Assembly: GCA_016882555.1 (NCBI GenBank)
Contig: VGPQ01000077.1
Span: 1-6,598 of the forward strand
Source: Cyanobacteria bacterium M_surface_7_m2_040
Lineage (GTDB): Bacteria > Cyanobacteriota > Cyanobacteriia > PCC-6307 > Cyanobiaceae
DNA length: 6,598 bases
Reading direction: 5' to 3'
Shown here: positions 1 through 6,394 of the stretch, piece after piece
Position numbering within the stretch: position 1 is the first letter of the stretch
How the letters are laid out: each line of letters begins with the position of its first letter
Made by a program: the position numbers and the translations under genes
The notes under the pieces: model-generated
The model's input: only the letters and a program-made list of their open reading frames with translations
The model's database searches: none
Told to the model about the DNA's origin: nothing

Positions 1-797
1 TGCTGCCGGCCGACTCCGAGCATTCGGCGATCTTTCAATGCCTGCAGGGCACGCCCTACGCCGAAACGGCCCGCCTGAGCACTGGCACCCCCACCCCGGG
101 CCTGCGCCGCATCCAACTGACCGCCAGCGGTGGCGCCTTCCGCGACTGGGCCCCCGAAGACCTGCACAAGGCCACGGTGGCCGATGCCACCAGCCACCCC
201 AACTGGAGCATGGGCCGCAAGATCACGGTCGATAGCGCCAGCCTCATGAACAAGGGGCTCGAGGTGATCGAGGCCCACTACCTGTTTGGCCTGGATTACG
301 ACCACATCGAGATCGTGATCCACCCCCAGTCGATCATCCACTCGATGGTCGAGCTGGCCGACAGCTCGGTGCTGGCCCAACTGGGCTGGCCCGACATGAA
401 GCTGCCGATCCTCTATTGCCTCAGCTGGCCCGAGCGTCTCGAGACCCCCTGGCGCCGCCTCGACCTCACCGAGGTGGGCTCACTCACTTTCCGAGCCCCC
501 GATCCGGCCCGCTACCCCTGCATGGCGCTGGCCTATGCAGCCGGCCGCGCCGGCGGCACCATGCCCGCGGTGATGAACGCCGCCAACGAGCAGGCCGTGG
601 CCCTGTTCCTCGATGAGCAGATCCATTTCCTCGACATTCCCAAGCTGATCGACGGGGTGTGTGATCGCCACAAGGGCGACCACAGGGCCGATCCCTCCCT
701 ATCCGACGTGTTGGCGGTCGACGCCTGGGCCCGTCAGGCGGTGCGTGAGGCTGCAGCCCGGCTGAACGCCAAGCTGCCGGCTGCGCTGCCGGGGTGA
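1..797 (+). CDS. dxr: 1-deoxy-D-xylulose 5-phosphate reductoisomerase, C-terminal part (5' end outside window)
   Basis: This is the NADPH-dependent enzyme that rearranges and reduces DXP to 2-C-methyl-D-erythritol 4-phosphate, the first committed step of the MEP isoprenoid pathway in the cytoplasm. The reading frame is open from base 3 and gives 264 residues before TGA at 795-797. The window starts just before the metal-binding DSE motif (D at 12-14, E at 18-20). The third metal ligand is the E of MNKGLE (261-263). [16 protein letters not shown] and HPQSIIHSM match the substrate and flexible-loop segments of the family, and NAANE and the C-terminal helical domain ([10 protein letters not shown]) are intact. 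Compared with the roughly 400-residue family, about 145 N-terminal residues with the NADPH Rossmann fold lie outside the window. The stop overlaps the next gene, so the two are probably one transcript. Identification is firm. Confidence 0.97.
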   Translation, partial: LPADSEHSAIFQCLQGTPYAETARLSTGTPTPGLRRIQLTASGGAFRDWAPEDLHKATVADATSHPNWSMGRKITVDSASLMNKGLEVIEAHYLFGLDYDHIEIVIHPQSIIHSMVELADSSVLAQLGWPDMKLPILYCLSWPERLETPWRRLDLTEVGSLTFRAPDPARYPCMALAYAAGRAGGTMPAVMNAANEQAVALFLDEQIHFLDIPKLIDGVCDRHKGDHRADPSLSDVLAVDAWARQAVREAAARLNAKLPAALPG

Positions 798-1135
798 TGC
801 AGGTTTCCCATCACCTGCTGCTCTGCGCCACGCCCACCAAGGCGCTCTGCTGCCCCGATCAGGCGCTGGGTGCCGCCAGCTGGGAGACCCTCAAGCGCCT
901 GGTGCGTGAGCTGGGCCTCGAAGACCCGACGCGCCCCGGGGGCGTCGTGCTGCGCAACAAGGCCGACTGCCTGCGCATCTGCACAGACGGCCCGGTGCTG
1001 CTGATCTGGCCCGAGGGCATCGTCTACGGCGGCGTCACCGCCGACCGCGTGGAGCGCATCGTGCGCGAGCACGTGATCGGCGGCAGAGCGATCGAGGCCT
1101 GGATCGTGAGGCGTTACAGCCTGCAGCGCCGCTAA
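797..1135 (+). CDS. (2Fe-2S) ferredoxin, thioredoxin-fold type
   Basis: A small soluble 2Fe-2S electron carrier of 112 residues. The cluster cysteines expected for the thioredoxin-like (NuoE/Shethna-like) ferredoxins are present: C10 in the first strand, a CC pair at 18-19, then C58 and C62 in CLRIC, followed by DGP and the family's conserved tail (WPEG, YGGVT, ERIVREHVIGG). The sequence W-ETLKRLVRELGL (29-41) is the typical first helix. ATG at 797 is preferred because it overlaps the dxr stop (TGATG), which suggests translational coupling; GTG at 794 would add one residue. Its redox partner cannot be read from sequence. The position behind dxr suggests, but does not show, a link to the reductive MEP steps (IspG, IspH). 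It ends convergently, its TAA overlapping the pntB stop. Confidence 0.9.
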   Translation: MQVSHHLLLCATPTKALCCPDQALGAASWETLKRLVRELGLEDPTRPGGVVLRNKADCLRICTDGPVLLIWPEGIVYGGVTADRVERIVREHVIGGRAIEAWIVRRYSLQRR

Positions 1136-2661
1136 GCCGCAACCTTCTTGCCCACGCCCATCTCCCGCAGTTCACTCACCAGACCGGCCAGCACGGCCTT
1201 GGCATCGCCGAACACCATGGCGGTCTGGGGCAGCTCGAACAGGGCGTTCTTGATGCCGGCATACCCCGCCCCCAGGCTGCGCTTGACCACAAACACCTGC
1301 CGGGCCTGATCCACCTCCAGCACCGGCATGCCGAACAAAGGGCTGCTGGGATCGCTCTTGGCGTCGGGGTTCACCACATCGTTGGCCCCCAGCACGATCA
1401 CCACATCGGTGCGCGGAAACTCGGGGTTGATCGCATCCATCTCCTGCAGCTGCTCATAGGGCACATCGGCCTCGGCCAGCAGCACATTCATGTGACCGGG
1501 CATGCGACCGGCCACCGGGTGAATGGCGTAGCTCACCTCGGTGCCGTTGGCCTCCAGCAGTTTCGAGAGCTCCCGCAGGGTGTGCTGGGCCTGGGCCACC
1601 GCCAGGCCATAGCCGGGCACAAACACCACCCGCTCCGCGGTTTCCAGGGCCATGGCGCACTCTTCGGCGCTGCAGCTGGTGATGCGGGTGTAGCCGGCTT
1701 CATCACCGCCGCCGCCCACATGGCCGCCCGCACTCGCCCCCAGGGCACCACCGAACAGCACGCTGACCAGCGAGCGGTTCATGGCCGTGCACATCACCTG
1801 GGTGAGAATCAGCCCCGCCGCGCCCACCATGGCACCAGCCACGATCAGCAGCTGGCTGCCCACCACGAAGCCCGCCGCCGCTGCCGCCACACCTGAGTAG
1901 CTGTTGAGCAGGGAGATCACCACCGGCATGTCGGCGCCGCCGATCGGCAGGGTCACGCCGATGCCCAGCAGGCTCGAAGCCCCCACCAGGATCCACAAGG
2001 AAAGTCCGCCCGGATCGCTGGGAAGGCCAATGCCCCCCACCAGGCACAGCACCGCCAGGGTGAGGTTGACCCCATGGCGCAGGCTGCTCTGGGTCCAGGC
2101 GGGGGTGCCGATCCAGCCCTGCAGCTTGCCCATCGCCACGATCGAGCCGCTGAAGGTGATCGCCCCCACAAACACCGAGATCACGATCGAGATGCGCTCC
2201 ACCAGCACGGCGCCATCGGCCAGACCGCCGGGGGCGCTCTGAAACAAGGCCACGGCCATGGCCACCAGCAGCGACGCCATGCCGCCGCAGCCGTTGAACA
2301 GGGCCACGGTTTCGGGCATGGCCGTCATCGGCACCCGCTGGGCGAGCAGCAGACCCGCCAGGCCGCCGATCGCCGTACCAGCGCCGATCCACACCCAGGC
2401 CTGCAGGTTCAGCTGCTGCTGAATCAGCAGGCCCACCACCGCCAGGCCCATGGCCAGGGCCGCCAGACCATTGGCCGAACGGGCCGAGCGCACCTTGGAG
2501 AGCCCCTTGAGCCCCAGGGCCAGCAGCAACACCGCCACCAGGTCGATGACGTAGGGCAACACCGATCGAGCTGAGGTCACTGGGGCAGCCACGGCCATGG
2601 CCGTGGCGAGGGTGGGGATTGGCATGGTGCAGATCACGGTGCTGGGGATCAGAAGGCTCAA
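1132..2661 (-). CDS. pntB: NAD(P) transhydrogenase beta subunit
   Basis: This is the beta subunit of the membrane transhydrogenase that couples proton entry to hydride transfer from NADH to NADP+. The N-terminal half (about residues 34-310) is a series of hydrophobic helices forming most of the proton channel (domain II). The C-terminal part is the NADP(H)-binding domain III. It has GYGLAVAQAQ from 350, HPVAGRMPGHMN at 381-392, GANDVVNP at 425-432 and KRSLGAGYAG at 460-469, all intact. The start is uncertain. TTG at 2661 overlaps the pntA2 stop by four bases (TTGA), but there is no Shine-Dalgarno sequence, and the 33 residues before the first helix are longer than in E. coli PntB (462 residues in all). 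ATG at 2625 or 2598, or GTG at 2562, are alternatives. It is the last gene of the pntA1-pntA2-pntB operon and ends in TAG overlapping the ferredoxin stop. Confidence 0.96.
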   Translation of the reverse strand: MSLLIPSTVICTMPIPTLATAMAVAAPVTSARSVLPYVIDLVAVLLLALGLKGLSKVRSARSANGLAALAMGLAVVGLLIQQQLNLQAWVWIGAGTAIGGLAGLLLAQRVPMTAMPETVALFNGCGGMASLLVAMAVALFQSAPGGLADGAVLVERISIVISVFVGAITFSGSIVAMGKLQGWIGTPAWTQSSLRHGVNLTLAVLCLVGGIGLPSDPGGLSLWILVGASSLLGIGVTLPIGGADMPVVISLLNSYSGVAAAAAGFVVGSQLLIVAGAMVGAAGLILTQVMCTAMNRSLVSVLFGGALGASAGGHVGGGGDEAGYTRITSCSAEECAMALETAERVVFVPGYGLAVAQAQHTLRELSKLLEANGTEVSYAIHPVAGRMPGHMNVLLAEADVPYEQLQEMDAINPEFPRTDVVIVLGANDVVNPDAKSDPSSPLFGMPVLEVDQARQVFVVKRSLGAGYAGIKNALFELPQTAMVFGDAKAVLAGLVSELREMGVGKKVAA

Positions 2662-2951
2662 CGGCCTGAGGGCTTGCGCGAAAACATCGCCAGCATGCGG
2701 TCGGTGACCACAAAGCCGCCGATCACGTTGAACAGGGCAAAGGCGAGGGAGGCCGCCCCCAGCAGCAGCAGGGCAGGCTGGCCACCGGCCTGGGCGATCA
2801 GGGTCAGCGAGGCCAGCACGGTGATGCCGCTGATGGCGTTGGCACCACTCATCAGCGGCGTGTGCAGGGTGGGGGGCACCTTGCCGATCAGTTCAAGGCC
2901 CAGCAGGCTGCCAAGCAGCAGCACCCACAGAGCCTGAGACAGGGAACTCAT
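2658..2951 (-). CDS. pntA2: NAD(P) transhydrogenase alpha subunit, membrane part
   Basis: A 97-residue membrane protein equal to the C-terminal membrane segment of a full-length PntA. It supplies the remaining helices of the proton channel next to PntB. Three hydrophobic stretches are visible, at about 5-22, 38-56 and 59-82. Between the first two is the family signature VPPTLHTPLMSGANAISGI (25-43). The ATG at 2951 follows the pntA1 stop after a single base, and the TGA stop overlaps the TTG proposed for pntB. A PntA split into soluble and membrane polypeptides is known from cyanobacteria and Rhodospirillum, so this is a normal arrangement and not a broken gene. Confidence 0.95.
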   Translation of the reverse strand: MSSLSQALWVLLLGSLLGLELIGKVPPTLHTPLMSGANAISGITVLASLTLIAQAGGQPALLLLGAASLAFALFNVIGGFVVTDRMLAMFSRKPSGR

Positions 2952-2952
2952 G

Positions 2953-4155
<1,203 letters not shown>

Positions 4156-4163
4156 AGCATCAG

Positions 4164-4168
4164 CTCCT
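4164..4168 (-). promoter_or_regulatory. Ribosome-binding site of pntA1
   Basis: AGGAG on the - strand, eight bases before the GTG at 4155. It decides between this start and the in-frame ATG at 4209. It is the clearest Shine-Dalgarno sequence in the window; most other starts here lack one. Confidence 0.75.
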
Positions 4169-4199
4169 GAACCCGCACAGCGGTCATGGGCCCCATTCT

Positions 4200-4233
4200 T
4201 GGGGATCATTGGGCCATGGGGATCATTAGGCGA
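4200..4233. repeat. 17-bp tandem duplication in the pnt leader
   Basis: Two adjacent copies, 4200-4216 and 4217-4233, share tggggatcatt and differ at two of 17 positions. The second copy covers the candidate -10 element of the pnt promoter; the first lies in the expected untranslated leader. A ggccat/atggcc inverted pair (4212-4217 and 4233-4238) and a ccccA/Tgggg stem (4191-4195 and 4200-4204) overlap it, so the leader could fold. Confidence 0.75.
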
Positions 4234-4253
4234 TGGCCAGGGGGAGTGGGCAA
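4225..4253 (-). promoter_or_regulatory. Candidate sigma-70-type promoter of the pnt operon
   Basis: On the - strand TTGCCC (4248-4253) and CCTAAT (4225-4230) stand 17 bases apart. Each matches four of six consensus positions. Transcription would begin near 4218 and leave a leader of about 60 bases before the GTG of pntA1. This is pattern matching only; in GC-rich DNA such matches are not rare, but it is the best placed one in the gap. Confidence 0.4.
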
Positions 4254-4268
4254 TGGTTTTGGCGCGAT

Positions 4269-4278
4269 TGTGCGCACA
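4269..4278. repeat. 10-bp perfect palindrome tgtgcgcaca
   Basis: A perfect palindrome 16 bases upstream of the candidate -35 element of pnt. Size and position fit half-sites of a dimeric regulator, but it does not match NtcA (GTAN8TAC) or another operator I can name. Confidence 0.4.
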
Positions 4279-4293
4279 CCCCCACCGAATCGA

Positions 4294-4308
4294 GTCGCCC
4301 CTGGCGAC
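4294..4308. repeat. Inverted repeat with 6-bp arms and 3-base loop
   Basis: GTCGCC (4294-4299) and GGCGAC (4303-4308) form a perfect GC-rich stem around a three-base loop. On the - strand it lies about 60 bases past the stop of the 63-residue gene. It is not followed by a T-run, so a standard intrinsic terminator is not supported; an operator or an RNA 3' end structure is possible. Confidence 0.45.
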
Positions 4309-4313
4309 CCAAA

Positions 4314-4371
4314 CTGACCCACGCTGACTCTGACGGGTTCAGACGCACTCAGACGGACGCAGACGCACTCA
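4314..4371. repeat. Phased array of six CWGAC motifs
   Basis: C(T/A)GAC begins at 4314, 4324, 4330, 4340, 4350 and 4360, giving spacings of 10, 6, 10, 10 and 10 bases. Within it, cagacgcactca occurs twice exactly (4340-4351 and 4360-4371). The array abuts the stop codon of the 63-residue gene and lies about 60 to 120 bases upstream of the candidate pnt promoter. A repeat close to one helical turn is typical of tandem binding sites for a DNA-binding protein, but simple slippage would give the same pattern. Confidence 0.6.
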
Positions 4372-4560
4372 AAACAGCGGCAACAGCTCCTGCTCGAGGC
4401 AGGCCGCCTGGGGCCAGGCCCCCTGATGGCGCAGCTGGCGGGCCCGCAGGATCATCGGGTCGATGTCGCATTCGAGCTGCCAGCACTGCTCCAGCCGCTG
4501 GCGCCGCTGGGCGGGCGAAAGCTGCCGGGGATCGCGATCACTGGCTTCAGAGGAAGGCAT
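4369..4560 (-). CDS. Small hypothetical protein, 63 residues
   Basis: I do not recognise this protein. It is coding by codon use: almost every codon ends in G or C, like the neighbours. It begins with a polar stretch (residues 1-16), followed by a predicted helical, Arg/Gln-rich segment (17-30), a DIDPMILRARQLRHQG segment (32-47) and an acidic, Leu-rich end. Three cysteines (26, 31, 54) and three Trp/Phe residues are present, with no membrane segment or signal peptide. The ATG has no Shine-Dalgarno sequence. It is divergent from the helicase gene, with 76 bases between the two starts. The pntA1 start lies 213 bases downstream on the same strand, with a separate candidate promoter, so it is probably not part of the pnt operon. 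Confidence 0.6.
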   Translation of the reverse strand: MPSSEASDRDPRQLSPAQRRQRLEQCWQLECDIDPMILRARQLRHQGAWPQAACLEQELLPLF

Positions 4561-4624
4561 GGTCAGCGCCGTGATGGCCTGAAGCTAGGAACATCCGGCG
4601 CTGTGCCCATAGGCGAGAACACTC

Positions 4625-4630
4625 AATAAT
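4625..4630 (+). promoter_or_regulatory. Candidate -10 element of the helicase gene
   Basis: AATAAT ends seven bases before the helicase ATG, in an otherwise GC-rich stretch. Transcription would then start at or next to the ATG, giving a leaderless message, consistent with no Shine-Dalgarno sequence upstream. No good -35 element is seen at the usual distance (4601-4607 is poor). Confidence 0.3.
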
Positions 4631-4636
4631 GCGGCC

Positions 4637-6061
4637 ATGGTTCCCCCCTCCTTTGCGCTGGTCCGCCGGCCGTCGGTTCAACCGCGCCAGTGGCAGACCC
4701 GCCTGATTCAGCTGCTGCGGGCACGTCTTGGCCAGGCCTCCAGCGAGGGACACGATGTGCTGATCCACGCCGGCCCCGGAGCCGGCAAAACGCTGGGCGC
4801 CCTGCTGGGGGTCGAGCAGCTGCTGCGCGAGGGGCGCCTGCAGCGGTTTGTGGTGTTCTGCCATCGCACCGCCATCGCCCGCCAATGGGTCCAGGCGGCG
4901 GCCCGCCTGCAGCTGGAGCTCGCCGAATGGCCAGGCACCAGCACAGCCCCCGGGTTGCTGCTGAGCTACCAGACCGCGGCCCTGCACCGCGCGCGGTTGC
5001 TGGAGCAGCTGCAGGCCTGGGAACCCTCGCCCTGGCTGGCCATCGCCGATGAGGTGCACCATCTGGGCCTCGACCCGGACGAGCCTGAGGCCGCCGCCTG
5101 GGGCCACGCGTTCGCCACCCTCAGCCGCACTGCTGCCCTACGCCTCGGACTCACCGGCACCCCCTTCCGCGCCGACCAGCTCGCCTTCTGCGCCGCGCGG
5201 CAGGTGCAGGTGCGCGATGGCGACGCGCTGGTCTGGCGGATCATGCCCGACCTGTGCGTCGAACCACGCCAGCTGATCGCCGCCGGCGATGTGCGCCCCC
5301 TGGAATTTCGCTTTCAGGACGGCTGGGTCGACCACGCCCGCACAGCGGGTGACGACGCCGAACGCTCCTGCATCTCAGCCGAAAACCGGGAAAGCTGGCG
5401 GGCCCGCAACCTGCGCCGTGCCATCCGCCTGGCCGACAGCAGCAGCATCGCCCAACGGGTGCTGCTCCAGGCCCGCGACCGGCTGGAGCAGGTGCGCCAG
5501 CAGCATGCCGGCGCCGGCGGACTCGTGATCGCCCGCGACATTGCCCATGCCAGGCGCCTGGCCGATCTGCTCAACGAACAGGGGGAGAGCGCGCAGCTGG
5601 TGCACTCCCTCGATCCCGAAGCCGAGCAGCGGCTGGCGGCCTTTCAGCGCGGCGAGGGCGACTGGCTGGTGAGCATCGACATGTGCTCCGAGGGCTTTGA
5701 TGCCCCACGCATCCGGGTGGTGGCCTACCTGAGCACGGTGGTCACCCGCAGCCGCTTCGTGCAGGCGATCACCCGGGCGGTGCGTCTCGACGGTGGCCGC
5801 GAGGCCAGCGAACCGGTCCCGCGCCATCCGTCGTATGTGTTTGCACCGGCGGATCCGCTGCTGATCAGCCATGCCCGCAGCTGGTCCCTCAGCGAGCCCT
5901 ACCTGCTGCGGGGGCGCTCAACAGCGGCGGCAGCCGAGGCCGGAGGCGGCCACTGGTCCCCCTCCACGCCCCTGGCCGCGGTGGCCGATGGGGCAGGGTC
6001 GGTGATCGCCATGAACGGGCCCCAACTGCCGACCTTTGTGCAGCAACCGCGACCTGCATGA
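4637..6061 (+). CDS. DExH-box superfamily 2 helicase
   Basis: A cytoplasmic ATP-dependent SF2 helicase or translocase of 474 residues, with two RecA-like domains. In order: RQWQ near 17-20, Walker A GPGAGKT (46-52) with HDVLI before it, motif Ia VVFCHRTAIARQW, a LLSYQTA motif, DEVH (138-141), LTGTPFR (172-178), then GLVIARDIAHARRLADLL in domain 2, SEGFDAP (351-357) and QAITRAVR (376-383). This resembles the DEAD/DEAH helicase family of phages and bacteria with an SEGVDIPRL and QxxGRxxR ending, related to Res-subunit and XPB-type helicases. Motif VI has Thr (379) where Gly is usual; the arginines remain. After SYVFAPADPLL the last 45 residues are Ala/Gly/Pro-rich and probably disordered. The ATG has no Shine-Dalgarno sequence. 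No nuclease or methylase partner is nearby, so repair, recombination or RNA work cannot be separated. Confidence 0.9.
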   Translation: MVPPSFALVRRPSVQPRQWQTRLIQLLRARLGQASSEGHDVLIHAGPGAGKTLGALLGVEQLLREGRLQRFVVFCHRTAIARQWVQAAARLQLELAEWPGTSTAPGLLLSYQTAALHRARLLEQLQAWEPSPWLAIADEVHHLGLDPDEPEAAAWGHAFATLSRTAALRLGLTGTPFRADQLAFCAARQVQVRDGDALVWRIMPDLCVEPRQLIAAGDVRPLEFRFQDGWVDHARTAGDDAERSCISAENRESWRARNLRRAIRLADSSSIAQRVLLQARDRLEQVRQQHAGAGGLVIARDIAHARRLADLLNEQGESAQLVHSLDPEAEQRLAAFQRGEGDWLVSIDMCSEGFDAPRIRVVAYLSTVVTRSRFVQAITRAVRLDGGREASEPVPRHPSYVFAPADPLLISHARSWSLSEPYLLRGRSTAAAAEAGGGHWSPSTPLAAVADGAGSVIAMNGPQLPTFVQQPRPA

Positions 6062-6120
6062 ACGGGAGATCTGCGACGTTGTGTCAACCGACACCCCCAA
6101 TCGGCACGTCAACCGTCAGC

Positions 6121-6133
6121 GTGGTGCGACCAC
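6121..6133 (+). repeat. Small hairpin before the 81-residue gene
   Basis: GTGGT and ACCAC form a perfect 5-bp stem with a GCG loop, ending one base before the AGGGG ribosome-binding site. It could affect initiation. Just upstream gtcaaccg occurs twice (6083-6090 and 6108-6115). Short matches like these can arise by chance. Confidence 0.3.
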
Positions 6134-6134
6134 C

Positions 6135-6139
6135 AGGGG
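6135..6139 (+). promoter_or_regulatory. Ribosome-binding site of the 81-residue gene
   Basis: AGGGG stands nine bases before ATG 6149 but only three before the in-frame GTG 6143, which favours the ATG as the start. Confidence 0.5.
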
Positions 6140-6148
6140 ACGGTGACC

Positions 6149-6394
6149 ATGGACGCAGCCATCGAACGCCGTCTCACCGTGGCCGTGAGCTGGGCCCTTG
6201 CACGGCGCGCCACCCTCGACACGCTGGAGCACTACGAGGAGAGCTACGCGCTCAACGAAGAATTCCGCGAATGGCTGCTGTGCCTGGGAGAACACCCTGA
6301 CCTGCTCGCCGCCAGCGTGTTGATGGTGCCCTCAAACCTGAGCGATCGGCTGCTGAACTCCAATCCAGAGAGCGACGGGCTGCTGGAGATCTGA
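6149..6394 (+). CDS. Small hypothetical protein, 81 residues
   Basis: I do not recognise this protein. It is acidic and mostly helical by composition: a first helix with W15 and paired arginines (about 4-26), an aromatic/acidic stretch EHYEESYALNEEFREWLLCL (27-46), then GEHPDLLAASVL and a polar C terminus. There is no signal peptide, metal motif or membrane segment. Codon use matches the neighbours. ATG 6149 has AGGGG nine bases upstream; GTG 6143 would add two residues. It follows the helicase by 87 bases on the same strand and could be cotranscribed, but the gap is large enough for its own promoter. Confidence 0.7.
   Translation: MDAAIERRLTVAVSWALARRATLDTLEHYEESYALNEEFREWLLCLGEHPDLLAASVLMVPSNLSDRLLNSNPESDGLLEI

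Noticed and set aside
2074..2574. + strand His/Gln-rich frame of 166 codons
   Set aside because: Low-complexity antisense reading of pntB membrane helices; no start context or motif.
1703..2713. Long - strand frame of 336 codons over pntB and pntA2
   Set aside because: It is the shifted frame of pntB; the product is Gly/Arg/Pro-rich with no family motif, while the pntB frame has all its signatures.
4156..4209. 18-residue N-terminal extension of PntA1 from ATG 4209
   Set aside because: It lies partly in the 17-bp tandem repeat, is unlike the family, and a GTG with AGGAG eight bases upstream lies downstream.
4314..4371. CRISPR-like array
   Set aside because: Units are 10 bases with no spacers of spacer length and no cas genes nearby.
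4547..5107. - strand frame of 186 codons over the helicase start
   Set aside because: Antisense to the Walker A and DEVH region of the helicase; the product is Gln/Gly-rich without motifs.
5375..5872. - strand frame of 165 codons inside the helicase
   Set aside because: Antisense shadow opposite helicase domain 2; no support beyond being open.
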